DNA of 64,000 nucleotides. Source: Bolinopsis microptera (taxonomy: Eukaryota; Ctenophora; Tentaculata; Lobata; Bolinopsidae). The position numbers and the translations under genes were made by a program. Below are positions 46,104 through 60,000 of the stretch, piece after piece. The notes beneath the pieces were generated by a model. That model ran no database searches. It had not been told where the DNA came from and saw only the letters and a program-made list of their open reading frames with translations. The stretch covers positions 1,278,312 to 1,342,311 of the forward strand of contig NC_087084.1 of the NCBI RefSeq assembly GCF_026151205.1. The letters are read 5' to 3'. Numbering within the stretch: the first letter of the stretch is position 1; every line of letters starts with the position of its first letter.

Positions 46104-48590
46104 ATGAACAGGGCCAACACAAATAGAAGAATAAACAGGAAGGGCAAGCATGCTCAGCTACACGGACAAGTCCCATCTATTGAGACAATAGATCCTAACA
46201 AACTGAGCCACGCAGTCATCAACCTATCAACCAAGATCCAAGAGGTAACACCACACCAACTCTTCCTCTTCTATCTAGGGAAATCTTTTGCACCAACACC
46301 TGCATTACCAGATTATTCCAAGTTCAGACTGAACATTCTTCAGTTCGCCTACAAGCTTAGATGGGCATGGTTTTGGCACACACAACCCCAGCCAAAAGCA
46401 ACACCTCCGACCATTGCAGCGATAAAAAGTATGGAAAGAACCCTCATTAAGTCGGATGAAACTAAGCCTTTAAAAGTATGCAATAACCACTGTTTAGAGC
46501 TTTACATAGAGAGAGTAACAAAAGACCTGTTACAAACAAACAGCTCTACCAGATCTAAGCTTCCTGACAATATCCCAGTAGAATCCAGAAAAGCCTTATC
46601 AGATATGGCAAAGTGGAAAGATGTTGTCATCAGACCAGCTGACAAAGGTTCACAATACTTCTTTTTAGACCGAGAAGACTACATCAAGAGGGTTAAAGAA
46701 CACCTAGATGCAGAAACCTTTGACACTGTTCAGAAAGAAGAAGCCGAGCATGCTACAAAGCTAGCAATTTCAGATTGGATAGCAAAGTATCAAGAAGAAC
46801 CTGGTTTAACGGAAAAGGTCTACCAATGGGTTACACCTGATGACTTTTGTAAGCCCGGGAACAACTATGTCAACCCCAAAGCACACAAGCCAGAGAAGAA
46901 CTACCCTGGTCGTATGATTAGCACAGGATGCGCATCAGCAATCAAGAATCTCTCTGCACTTACAGCGTATGAGCTTACTAAGGTTGATCTAAAATATGCC
47001 ATCCAGGACAATAATCATATACTAAGAAAACTCGATGACTTGAATAACTCTAAATCCCTTGAGGGCAAGACAGTTATTCACGCATCCTTTGACATAGAGG
47101 CTATGTTCCCGAGTATCCAAAAGGAGGTAGGATTGGAACAATGAAGGCTCCATTTGGACAAGAGAGAGGACCCAATACTCTCTACAGATTGTATAATAGA
47201 TGCCTTAGAGACAACTCTAGACAACAACATAACAGAGTTTGAAGGTGTCATATACAAGCAGAAAAAAGGAACTGCAATGGGACCAAAGAACGCTTGTGCT
47301 TACGCAGATACAGCCATCGACAAGATAGACAGAGATGTCATGGAAGGGACTTGGAGCCACCCTCCTCTCCTATGGGCCAGATACCGCGATGATGTGTATG
47401 TCCCTTGGACCCATGGACAGGAAATGCTCGAGGAATTCCACTTATGGCTCAATTCTAGAATGCCAGGCATAAAATTCACGTTGAAAGCTTCATTAGAGGG
47501 CACTGAATTCTTAGACACTTTTATATACATGAAAGCAGGCCAACTACATACCAAACCTTACAGTAAGCCATGTGATGACCATGCCTTCCTAGTTCCCACC
47601 TCTTGCCATCCTACACATACCATAAAAAACATACCTTATAGCACTGCACTTAGAATCTTTAAACTTACTTCTGAGCATGATGAGTACATACAAGCACGAG
47701 CACAATACACAAGCTATCTTGTGGCAAGAGGTTATAGCAATAGCTTAATTAACCAGGCCTTTAATAAAGTGGAAACCAAGAGCAGGCTCTCTTACTATCA
47801 ACAACAGAGACATAAGGAGGATGACAGTAGCAAAGGGAGACTCATTCCCCTTGTAACAGATTTCAACCCAGGTCTCCCCAACATAGGACGGATACTTAAC
47901 TCCCACAAGCACATCCTCCGTCTAGATCTCGAGCTTTGCAAGGTGATTGACCCTGATGGTATTTTCACCTCTTTTAGAGGGACAAAAACACTTCATGAGA
48001 TTCTTATTCATAGCAAACTCCCTCCTGTTGAAGAGCCAGCTGTAGAAGATCCAGGCCACGCCTCTCCAGACACAGCTGAGGATTCTGATTCTGGAGGTTG
48101 CTTCCCTTGTGCTAAGAAATGTGATCTCTGCAAAAACTTCCTGAAACCATCAACCACAATCGGCAGTTTCCACACCAACCAAGTATTCAGTATCAAAGGA
48201 CGATTGGACTGTGATACCAAAAATGTTGTGTACATAGTTAATGATAATATTTGTAAGTTAAGTTATATAGGATGTACTTCAGACTCTTTAAAGGTTAGAT
48301 TTAGGAACCATAAATCCCACATTAAAACTCAAAGAAGGACCTGTGAACTTTCCTGCCATTTTATAGATAATGAGATTTTGCACAATCTTGACCGTACAAC
48401 CACTAAGTTGTTTACCAGTACTTTAAGTAAGGACATTAATGTTTCTATTATAGAGCAAGTCGACGTTGGGAATTTTGAGCAATGTGCCCAGGATAGACTA
48501 AGTATTTGTAAACAAAGGGAGAACTTTTGGCAAAACCAGCTTAAAACTTTAAAGCACTTTGGAGGGATGAACGTTAGAGAAGAAAGATGA
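46104..48590 (+). pseudogene. Penelope-like retroelement: reverse transcriptase plus GIY-YIG endonuclease
   Basis: One frame of 829 codons is interrupted only by TGA at 47142-47144. Before the stop: the N-terminal DKG motif typical of Penelope-like elements (RPADKGSQYFF) and RT motif A (FDIEAMFPSI). After it: KGTAMGPKNACAYAD (RT motif B region), ARYRDDVYV (motif C with DD), a Cys cluster (CFPCAKKCDLC) and a GIY-YIG nuclease (VVYIV, YIGCT, R-x3-H, catalytic-type Glu in IIEQVD). These are the defining parts of endonuclease-bearing Penelope-like elements. The insertion lies in an intron of gene B, opposite strand, and is missing from gene A. I found no hammerhead or pseudo-LTR by eye. The near-intact frame suggests recent arrival. 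Confidence 0.88.
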
Positions 48591-49878
48591 TTTTCTTCTT
48601 GCATATTTTATTTTCTCACCTCTACCACTCATTTGGGATTTCAACCCACCATAACTTGAATTGCTGAGTTACATAAATTTCTAAATTTTAAATTTCTTCT
48701 TTTTGATTGATTGATGGGTTGATATTTCGAATAAATTTACTAACATGTCTTTATATCAGGATGACTGTAAAGGTACATTTTACCGACATTTGAAGTCAAG
48801 GCGTTGTTTTACTGATAGTTGTGGCTAACTAATAATATACATATATACATATATATTCAGGGATAGACGCTTTGCCAGTCAATTGTAGCCTGTATTTAAT
48901 TGTCCATAGATTCAAAAGTATAAAAGATACAGCCATTTCCGACCACAGGTCTTGAAAATAATTGTTTACACTTTAGTTTACATTGTATAAACAAATTATT
49001 TGACGTCATGAACACCCCTTGATGACGTCATCAAGTTAACCGTTTTTAAAACTTGATTTTTGACAAAGTAATAACTTTTAAAAATGATTTTACACCATTA
49101 AAAAGTAATTTTATTCAAAATCTGAGGAAATTTTCATCTTAGATAATTGTTCAAGCATTCTGAAAATCTACCGGAAAGTTTTTCTAGCTTGCTCCTTCAT
49201 AAAGATATTCGTCATTGAAGTTTGTGCTTTTTTGAAGAATTATTTTATAAAAACGTCAATTTTGCGATTTAGTATTCTCTGGTGTTGGGCCATGCCTTGG
49301 GTTGTGGAGCTCAGTTCTGCTTCCTATAGATATAAATTGTGCATTAGGCTAGTTTTAAAGTTAAAAATCGAAAAGTTGCACACGTGGGGACACGCCCAAA
49401 TTGATAGAAAATTGCTAAAATCACTGAAAATTGCTGTTTTCGTCATTTTCTGTCAACTTTAGAGTGCCGTTGTGATAACAGTTCTTCTTGAAATACTTTG
49501 AAACTTTGCATGCTTATCAAGCTATATATACAACAATTACATGCAAAATTTTACGGAGATTCAATATTGGATGCGCACGCAACGTCCGCTCAAAGTTTGC
49601 ACGTGCGAAAGGTGAGAATTTTGCTCATTTGTGATTTCCAACAAATTCTGCTTTGCCACGACAGTTTAATGTCATTATAAATGAATTTAATGCCAACTTG
49701 AATGAGTATTAAGTGGCATATTCAGTCAGTGATCGACCGATATGCTTACCTAAACACAAGGAAATGTTTTTAAAGGAAAAATTTCGAAATTGTTGAAACT
49801 TCCTCCTTATTAATGAAGATATCAGTTTATATTTCGACTTTATAAAGTACCCTGACATTATAATCAAAAAGAGATGAT
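48591..49878. other. A/T-rich sequence downstream of the Penelope-like element
   Basis: Part of the 4.86-kb insertion specific to copy B. It may include the element's 3' untranslated region; no terminal repeat was found. No gene recognised. Confidence 0.45.
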
Positions 49879-50388
49879 ATTTGACCAAAACCCATAATCA
49901 TGGGTAGAGTGGACCGCTGCCAGTGTCTCTCTTTCCCAAACAAAAGGAAATGATATTAATTTGATTGACCGTTCTCAAATGCAAAATGATACCGAGAATG
50001 AAATCGGTCGCTCGCTTTTCCCATTCATTTACAATTGTAATAGATTAAGAAGAACTACCCAAAGGCAGCTGTACTCAGCAATAAAGATTCAATAAACTTC
50101 AGCTAATTCAATAAGTAATAACTACCACCCTTACCCCGAAATACTAGGTATCGACCCGAACGCAACCCAAAGAGATTTTTACAGCATTTGATTGATGTAC
50201 CTAATCAATCGAAACTTATTACAATTCGTAAGCCGTGAATGAATGGGAAAAGCGAGCGACCGATTTCATTCTCGGTATCATTTTGCATTTGAGAACGGTC
50301 AATCAAATTAATATCATTTCCTTTTGTTTGGGAAAGAGAGACACTGGCAGCGGTCCACTCTACCCATGATTATGGGTTTTGGTCAAAT
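49879..50388. mobile_element. MITE with about 150-bp terminal inverted repeats
   Basis: 49879-50029 is repeated inverted, almost exactly, at 50237-50388 (ends ATTTGACCAAAACCCATAAT and complement). The loop of about 200 bp has no coding content. Its right end coincides with the right edge of the insertion specific to copy B. A diverged relative of one end lies at 19092-19256. Confidence 0.8.
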
Positions 50389-52879
50389 TTATAATATACA
50401 ATTTTTAAATGAAATAACACCTGAAGCTGTAAAGACCACCGTCGCAAGAATACACTTCTTTTAAATGATGTGAGATTGTGTAGGGGCCCGATACTGCAGA
50501 GAAGTCTGGAAGGGCTATTGGAATATCTTTGTTCCCTTCTGAGAAAAATATCATTGTAGTTGCAAACTTTGGTACACAATAAACCTGCATTTTATAAGAA
50601 ATACAGGATGAGCCAGCTGTTTCTCAATTTATCATGCATTATTCTACTCTATTATCAATTTATTAGTGTTGCCACAGACCTTCTGTTAATTTGTCGGTGT
50701 AAGATTGAAGGTCGAATTAAGGAACCATACAACTTAAAAGTTTAAATGTCTTAAAACAATGTAAACTGAATCATAAGAAAAACAAACCATGATAGTGAAG
50801 GAATACACTCAATGGCTTGATGTCTCCAAGGACTGAAACTGAAAAGATTGCAGTCGACCTTTCAAAAACGGCTTTTACTTTGGAAATTGCTGCTTCAACT
50901 GACTTGACGGATATTACGTCGCATGTTTGCTGTTGACCAGAAAGGAAAATAACCGCTCTGTAATCTGAAACATAGACTTAAAAACTTCAAAATTAAAATG
51001 CATCTTTAATTATATTTTGATTTTAAACTATATTAGAGAGATGTTTTATCCAAAAATAAATTATGCATGTGTTTTATAAAGTGCAGCAGCATCAGCAACT
51101 CCAGACACCACGGTTAAACAATAACATGACACTAGTTTAACTAAAATATCGGGATTTCAAAATTATTGAAGAACCTATCAATATCATATTATAACCTGTA
51201 ACATCGCTACTCGCCAATCTCTGAATGAGGAGTTTGGTAGACATCACACCTTTCTTATCAATTGGAGAGATAAGTGTACGGTACTGGTGATCCGATGGAA
51301 GACTTTCCCAATTCATTGACCGTCCATCTAGTAGTAATTATTAAAGTTTTATTAGATTAGCATTCTCTAAACTTCTTGAGTTACTTACTTGTACTTACTT
51401 TCTTGGGTTAAGTTTTGTTAAACTAAAACACAGCATTTAGTATAGCTAGAACTTAGTTCTACTCCCTTTAATAATTGATTTGTTTTTGATTTAGTTTTGT
51501 TTGTTATAAATGGTATAAAATTAAAATTTCTACTGAACTGAAATTTTTGTTTAACTGTAAACATTAAGTTTAAACTTGTTTTAACAATGACATCTTATCA
51601 TTCAAAAAACATATAACTGTGAACACAATTACTTTTGTTAACTTAGATACAGCTTACTTACTTCTTTTCTGCCATGTGATCCTGACATCGGATACGTCTA
51701 TGGCAGTGAAATATGTAGTCAAAATGGCTCGTCGTCCCTCCGTTGTCAGAACTGGTGTCATGGCAACGGCTTCACCTAATAGGATAAACATCGGGAGGTT
51801 AATTAAAATGTTTCAACGTTTCCCAGAAATATATTGACAATGTCTGTTTCATAGCACCTAAAAAATATTTTAAAAAAGATAAATAAATATTTTCAATTTC
51901 AAGAGAAAAGGCTTAATTTCACATAAAAATCAAAAAATTCATATTACTTAATGAACTTTCAGATAAACGTTTAGGAACAATGAAATGTTCCATAAAGATT
52001 ATAACAACACTTGCCGATAAACGAGAATTTCTTGCTAAGAGATACTTGAACTGAATTCTGGATCCGGACGGAATAATCACAAGCACCATGTTGTGAAACT
52101 AAATCATCTTTTGAGCGTGCTGTCATAGAATCAGAACTGAAGATCATCAAATGAATAACCTACATGTTCTGCCATGCTTTCATTCTGTTGAATTTTTCAA
52201 TAGGTTCAGGACCGATTGTTGAACTTTACATGATACTTTTAAAGAGGAATATGGTGCAAGATATCTTAAGATATTATAATAATGAGAGAGGATTATTTAA
52301 ATGTGAACTCTCAAAAGAGGTTCTAACCTTAGAAGGAGAAAAACTTCAGTAAAGATTATCCCATCATCTACGATATCTAAACTCGTCGATGTACTAGCAG
52401 AATTCACCTGGTATGATAGATTGATAATTTAAATTCAGCCATGTATAAATTATGTACATTATGTGTACATTATGTATACATTCATGTATACATTTTTTGA
52501 TCGTTAACCTAATTATATTTAGAAGTGTACTTACAACAATTGGGCATCAAATCGTGAAAGGCCAATAAATTGTGATGCTTATTTTTAATTTCTTAAAACG
52601 TATGTTCGATATCACAAATATTATTAATTTTCACTCACAAGAGAGCAATCCAAATTCCTTGACAGCGGTGCTGAAGGTGCGTGAGTTACAAAAGTCACCA
52701 CAGCTCCTGTATCTGGAGTCAGGACTATCAAATCGATATCACTTTCAATCCTTATTTCGTTCAGATGACTTATTGGTGTATCGATGGTATGTCCTGAGAT
52801 TGCAGAGGTTTGTGAGTTAAATCATATCTTAAATTGAAACATTTTTTTACTTTAAAAAAACGTTTTTGCTGTTTTAATT

Positions 52880-53277
52880 GCGCTGCACCAGGGCCATCAA
52901 GTGAAATAAATGACCACCCTTATGCTTTACTTCGCACAACCATGGCTTTATAGTTACGGCATATAACCGGCACTTAAAGGAAACCGAAGGATCAAGTCTA
53001 ACGCCAGGCGACGGTTAAGGTGTAATACCACACTTTCCTCACCCGAAGCTTCACTGTATTGATCATTAACAGCTCCTCATTTAACCCTCACACACGTTTT
53101 CTCGAGCATTCGGCTGAGTAGACCGGGGGCTGCATAGGTCCAACGGAACCATTAACAGAGCGTCAACGACGCTCACCCCATGGCTAGCGGCACAGAAGGG
53201 AATCGAACCTGGGACCCTCATTTGAATGCGAGGCATTTCACAAGCAGGCAGGCAGGCAGACTAACGAACTGCGCCAC
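52880..53277 (-). mobile_element. tRNA-derived SINE, copy in gene B intron
   Basis: Equivalent of the SINE at 33163-33563, with the same A and B boxes and a few base changes. Shared position shows it was inserted before the duplication. Confidence 0.85.
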
Positions 53278-53789
53278 ATAGCCATTTTGATTATTTGATT
53301 ATTTGGGGAGATTATTTGGGGAGACTATTATTTTCAATTAATAAAATAACCCAAGCCTGATAGAAAAATAACTCTTTTACCAGAACTATACTGTGCCCGA
53401 CAGTAAAGAGATCCAGCAGCTGCACTGGAGTGAGTAACTTTGATTTTCCACTGGACTCTTGTTGTAGAATATACTTTTTCTGACATTTTAAAGATGACAA
53501 CTTCATGGTGTTTATTGTAAGTAAAACCGGTGTTGCATACAACCTTGCTGTCCAGCATCCATCTGAAATTTTAAATTGTTCTAATATTTCTTTAGGCATT
53601 AAATTATTAGGGAAGTGAAATGTACAACACATTAATCTTCAAATTTTACGCGCAATAAAGTTCGCAAAAAACAAAAAATTGAGACCAATGATATAACAAT
53701 AACTAACCGCAAATTATCCAAAATAGAAATGTTTAGGTTGAATGGTAGAGAACAGGTGACTACTGATTAATTCGTTAATTATATATAAT

Positions 53790-53985
53790 TAACGAAATGA
53801 AGCTTACTGCTTGCTGCTTCTGTGTAAAAGTATATAATTAAAGAAATGAAGCTTACTGCTTGCTGCTTCTGTGTAAAAGCATATAATTAACGAAATGAAG
53901 CTTACTGCTTGCTGCTTCTGTGTAAAAGTATATAATTAAAGAAATGAAGCTTACTGCTTGCTACTTCGGTGTAAAAGTATATAAT
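53790..53985. repeat. 49-bp tandem repeat x4 carrying an exon end and donor
   Basis: AGCTTACTGCTTGCTGCTTC starts at 53801, 53850, 53899 and 53948. On the minus strand each unit gives ACACAGAAGCAGCAAGCA then GTAAGCTTC, the end and donor of the exon at 55253-55156. Together with the original at 55151, five donors exist. The LINE fragment lies between the array and the original, so the units look like an amplified target-site duplication. Confidence 0.85.
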
Positions 53986-53989
53986 TCAG

Positions 53990-55140
53990 TTAAACAAAAA
54001 CTAAGTTAAACAAAAATTCAATTTTATGCCATTTATTATATACAGAGTGAACAAGTTTACAATAAATCAATTTGATATTTAAAGGAATCCTAATTCAATG
54101 TGTAGTATGGTTTTCACTCTTTAAATAGATTAGATATAGGTTGACGGGGCAAAGGAGTGTGCGTGCTGTTCGCTATTGCTCACACCAAACGGCAACCTAG
54201 TAAATGTTTTGTATGGACACCGGTCTCCATCACGATACAAAATTAGGATTGTAGAATTTATTGTATAACTTTTAGTGCAGTGGAGGAAGCGGTGTGGTGC
54301 ATTAATAGAGTGACAGCCTACTGATTTATAGTTGTTTTTAACTGAGCATAATGGGTATATTTTTGGACCTAAAGGCTTTACTATGGAAACTTTAAAATTG
54401 GTTCTTTTAATCATTTATTAAATATCACTTAAAAAATATATAAATCTGGAATCTGTTCACACTGTGAACCAGTCCTATAAAAAAACCTCTTAAATCAATA
54501 TTTAAAACGTCTCAATAATGGAAATAGTCATACAATTAAGAAATTTACCAAATTCTTAATATCTACCTTAAGAGAAAAATACCTACCTAAGTCAATGTCT
54601 ACCTGTAATACACTAAATATTAGGTTAAATACATAGGTGGTGGAGTCAGCACACATTTACCAAAATCAAAAATTGTTTAATAGGAGGAACCTGTGGGCCG
54701 AGAACACTGGATTAAATTTGTTGAAGGGTATTGTTTTCAAATGACAGCTGCATTATGTCATAATCGCTTGAAGTCCATGCTGAATCATTATAAGCATGTT
54801 GCAGCTTTAGAAGTGCCTTTTTCAGGCGACTTTTAGCAAGGCTAATCTTGTAGGAGTAGTCATAAAGCTTAAGTTTAGGTGCAATTGTGCTCCAAATTTT
54901 TGTGGATCTTGATATGAAGTCATTAGATGGGAGTTGTGAAATGAGAGTGGTTTCCTTTCTAGAAGATGGCTGATAATGCTGTTGCAGTGATGCTGGGCAC
55001 CTTAATTTCAGTATTTTAAAAACTTCCATAAAAGTGTGATATGTATATGAATTTTTGAAAGCCAGGATGTTTTGTTGCTTGAAAAGTGGTTTACAGTGCT
55101 CTAGTTGAAAGAATGTATGGTCAAGTGCCTGGTTAATTAA
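53990..55140 (-). mobile_element. 5'-truncated LINE (non-LTR retrotransposon) 3' end
   Basis: The minus-strand frame 55140-54712 (about 140 codons) has the pattern of the C-terminal tail of LINE reverse transcriptases: FKNSYTYHTFMEVFKILKL, an H-Y/R-rich stretch, then STKIWSTIAPKLK and KSRLKKALLKLQ. A 700-bp untranslated tail follows, ending near 53990 in two TTTTTGTTTAAC units. It is inserted next to the exon at 55253-55156 of gene B, with flanking sequence duplicated on both sides. Confidence 0.7.
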
Positions 55141-57037
55141 AGAAATGGAGCTTACTGCTTGCTGCTTCTGTATAAAAGCAGCGCCAGGCCCCAACTGTAT
55201 ACACGTCCACAACGAGGCTGATTTTGGAGTACTTTGGGGTGTCAATAACATTCCTGTGAGTAAGATATTTTATAGTTTCTAGACTACAAATGTTGTCCAA
55301 ATGAATTCATATAAAATCTAATCCACCTGTAAGATAAATAATTTCTACGTGTATCTTAGTACCACCTGCACAGAGCGGATCACGTTAGACGTACCTGCAA
55401 GTTTCGTCAAACACAGAGAGTCATTGTGCTTCCACCAAAAGTGTCCTTCAGCAATCGAAGAAAAGAAATGAGAAGACTTCAACTCGATAGTTGCTCCTTT
55501 GAAAGCTCTTATCACATTCATCGGTGTCAGAGACAAATCTGTTATATTATATTATTTGTATTAGCGAGTAAAACTATACTGGACATCTTACTTCATTTAT
55601 ATAGTCTGCAGCTGCATTTACCTAGTTGGTTTATTAGGCACGGTTACAATTTCTAAACTCATGAAAGCTTTTATAAAACAAATTCAGTCCTCTTCCAAAA
55701 TATTAGCAGTCTAATTATTTGTTATTGAAATATTCTAGCACTATCAAAACATAAATCAACAAATGAAACTGTATTTAGCCGCTTCATTTCATTCATTCGA
55801 TTGTATTGAATAATTCAAAATATTTAATTATTTTGTATATTAATTTTTTTGCTCATCCTGAAATTATTTAAAAAACGTTTAGTATGATAAGTTAGATTAC
55901 CATTCACTTCAACTTTGGAGATGAAACTATACTCTTGACCAAGCGCGAAGACTATACAGGTGTACGAAGCATCTTCACTTAGAAACTCTAACCGCAAACT
56001 TGTGGATGTCGTGCTATTTTTTCAGTTTCCTTTCTAGTATCTGTAAGAATAATCATGTTTGCAATATAGTAGTAATACCAATAGTAATATTAAAGGGCAC
56101 CAAACAGTTAAAAGGTTTCATCAAGTAACACAAAAACGTGAAATATAACCTTCAAATATAGTATTTTGGTGCGACCAAGCAACTGTCAATGTGTCAGTAG
56201 GAAAGATCACAGTGCACTTCAATACTGCTGGGTCTCCTGTTCTAACAAAATCATCGGTTGTGCTGAAATCAGAATAGAAATGTTTGGTAAATTTTTTTAA
56301 AAATGAGAGAACTATATGGTTCAAAATCAGGTTCTTTTAGTCTGCAAATTGTAGCCTAAGGTACAATATCGGATAAGCTTCCTGTGTCCTGTACTACACT
56401 AATTAATCAGTAACCTACCGAACTGTGAAGGTTTTGAGAGGCACCAAGGTATCATCATATTGATCTGTTTCTCCTACTGTAATCCTACATGTAAATAGTT
56501 GATCACCTAACAAAGTCACATTAGCTGAAAGGGTTATACTCGACTCCTTCATCCCATCCTTTAGTGCTCCGTCACTGATTAATTTAAGGAGTAAATAATC
56601 AAACAGTATCTGCATTTTTGCAACAAATTGTAAGGTATCAATTGATCTATGATCTGTAAATTTTAAATGTTTTATCGAATGGTTCAGTTATTGGTCTACT
56701 GAGATGATATAAAAGAAGACCTGACAGTGATATCAGAACTATCTGAATGATGACAGAATAATGTTCCTCCAGAGTCCACCCAATAAATATGTACAGAGTT
56801 AGAAGCTACTCCTTTTATTGAACAAGTCAGCGTTGTCGCAGTGCCTGCTGGCACATCATAGCTGTTCACGCTTACCTCTGAAATTTATACATCAAACATA
56901 AGTAAGTTGGTAGAATGTACAGTAATTTTTAAATTTCTACAATTTATAACCCGCGCATGATGTCATTTATTTGATATGAATTTTAGTTTGGCTGTAAGAT
57001 ATATTGCAGGATTACTGTTAGCGTTTAAAGAACATAC

Positions 57038-60000
57038 CATTAACGTTTAGATTGACAGTGGTATCAGAGAAATTGGAATCAGATAAAGATCCAGAAGTGA
57101 CTCTGCAAGTGTAGGCAGTATCGTCGTTCACAAGAGTTCCGTCTACGGCAAGAGTTGATGTCTGTGTCCCGTCGGAGTGACTTCCTTGGGTAGGAACGAG
57201 CTTATCGCCTGAAACTGGTCCTGTACTAGTTCGCCAGGTCACTGCTGCTGTTTCTGTTATGCCAGTGATGATACATGAAATCGTTGCGTAAGAGCCTTTC
57301 TTCACTTCTGTGTTAACTGACTCAACGTCTGAAGTGAGTTTTGGTACATTTACAAACTCTACAATTTATAACCGACGGATCATCAAAACAATTTCTTTAA
57401 CTGATTTGAATGAAAATATGGAGATTGGAGGTGAGATAACATTTTATCCACGACCACAACTCAAAAAGTACATTGCAAGATTACTGTTAGCGTTTAAAGA
57501 ACATACCATAAATGTTTAGATTGACAGTGGTATCAGAGAAGTTGGAATCGGGCAAAAATCCGGAAGTGACTCTGCAAGTGTAGGCAGTATCTTCGTTGAC
57601 AAGAGTTCCGTATACAGCAAGAGTTGATGTCTGTGTCCCGTCAGAGTTACTTCCTTGGGTAGAGACGAGCTTATCGCCTGAAACTGGTCCTGTACTAGTT
57701 CGCCAGGTCACTGCTGCTGTTTCTGTTATGCCAGTGATGATACATGAAATCGTTGCGTAAGAGCCTTTCTTCACTTCTGTGTTAACTGACTCAACGTCTG
57801 AAGTGAGTTTTGGTACATTGACAAACTCTACAATTTAAAAATGAAGGATCATCAAAACAATTGCTTTAACTGATTTGAATGAGGATATGGAGATTGAAGG
57901 TGAGATAAATGTTTGTCCACGACCACAACTCAAAAAGTACATTGCAAGATTACTGTTAGCGATTAAAGAACATACCATAAAAGTTTAGATTGACAGTGGT
58001 ATCAAAGAAGTTGGAATCGGGCAAAGATCCGGAAGTGACTCTGCAAGTGTAGGCAGTATCTTCGTTGACAAGAGTTCCGTCTACGGCAAGAGTTGATGTC
58101 TGTGTCCCGTCGGAGTGACTTCCTTGGGTAGGAACGAGCTTATCGCCTGAAACTGGTCCTGTACTAGTTCGCCAGGTCACTGCTACTGTTTCTGTTATGC
58201 CAGTGATGATACATGAAATCGTTGCGTAAGAGCCTGTCTTCACTTCTGTGTTAACTGACTCAACGTCTGAAGTGAGTTTTGGTACATTTACAAACTCTAC
58301 AATTTATAAATGACGGATCATCAAAACAATTGCTTTAACTGATTTGAATGAGAATATGGAGATTGGAGGTGAGATAAAAGTTTGTCCACGACCACAACTC
58401 AAAAAGTACATTGCAAGATTACTGTTAGTGTTTAAACTTTTAAAGAACATACCATAAACGTTAAGATTGACAGTGGTATCAGAGAAGTTGGAATCGGGCA
58501 AAGATCCGGAAGTGACTCTGCAAGTGTAGGCAGTATCTTCGTTGACAAGAGTTCCATCTACGGCAAGAGTTGATGTCTGTGTCCCGTCGGAGTGACTTCC
58601 TTGGGTAGGGACGAGCTTATCGCCTGAAACTGGTCCTGTACTAGTTCGCCAGGTCACTGCTGCTGGGTCTGTTATGCCAGTGATGATACACGAAATCGTT
58701 GCGTAAGAGCCAATCTTCACTTCTGTGTTAACTGACTCAACGTCTGAAGTGAGTTTTGGCACATTTACAAACTCTACAATTTATAAATGACGGATCATCA
58801 AAACAATTTCTTAAACTGATTTGAATGAGAATATGGAGATTGGAAGTGAGATACAAATTTGTCCACGACCACAACTCAAAAAGTACATTGCAAGATTACT
58901 GTTAGCGTTTAAAGAACTTACCATAAACGTTTAGATTGACAGTGGTATCAGAGAAGTTGGAATCGGGCAAAGATCCGGAAGTGACTCTGCAAGTGTAGGC
59001 AGTATGTTCTTTGACAAGAGTTCCATCTACGGCAAGAGTTGATGTCTGTGTCCCGTCAGAGTGTCTTCCTTGGGTAGGGACGAGCTTATCGCCTAAAACT
59101 GGTCTTGTACTAGTTTGCCAGGTCAATGCTGCTGTTTCTGTTATGCCAGTGATGATACATGAAATCGTTGCGTAAGAGCCTTTCTTCACTTCTGTGTTAA
59201 CTGACTCAACGTCTGAAGTGAGTTTTGGTACATTTACAAACTCTACAATTTATAAATGACGGATCATCAAAACAATTTCTTTAACTGATTTGAATAAGAA
59301 TATGGAGATTGGAGGTGGAATAAAATTTTGTCCACGACCACAACTCAAAAAGTACATTGCAAGATTACTGTTAGCGTTTAAAGAACATACCATAAACGTT
59401 TAGATTGACAGTGGTATCAGAGAAGTTGGAATCGGGCAAAGATCCGGAAGTGACTCTGCAAGTGTAGGCAGTATCTTCGTTGACAAGAGTTCCATCTACG
59501 GCAAGAGTTGATGTCTGTGTCCCGTCAGAGTGTCTTCCTTGGGTAGGGACGAGCTTATCGCCTAAAACTGGTCCTGTACTAGTTCGCCAGGTCACTGCTG
59601 CTGTTTCTGTTATGCCAGTGATGATACATGAAATCGTTGCGTAAGAGCCTTTCTTCACTTCTGTGTTAACTGACTCAACGTCTGAAGTGAGTTTTGGTAC
59701 ATTTACAAACTCTACAATTTAAAAATGACGGATCATCAAAACAATTGCTTTAATTGATTTGAATAAGAATATGGAGATTGGAGGTGAAATAAAATTTTGT
59801 CCACGACCACAACTCAAAAAGTACATTGCAAGATTACTGTTAGCGTTTAAAGAACATACCATAAACGTTTAGATTGACAGTGGTATCAGAGAAGTTGGAA
59901 TCGGGCAAAGATCCGGAAGTGACTCTGCAAGTGTAGGCAGTATGTTCGTTGACAAGAGTTCCATCTACGGCAAGAGTTGATGTCTGTGTCCCGTCAGAGT

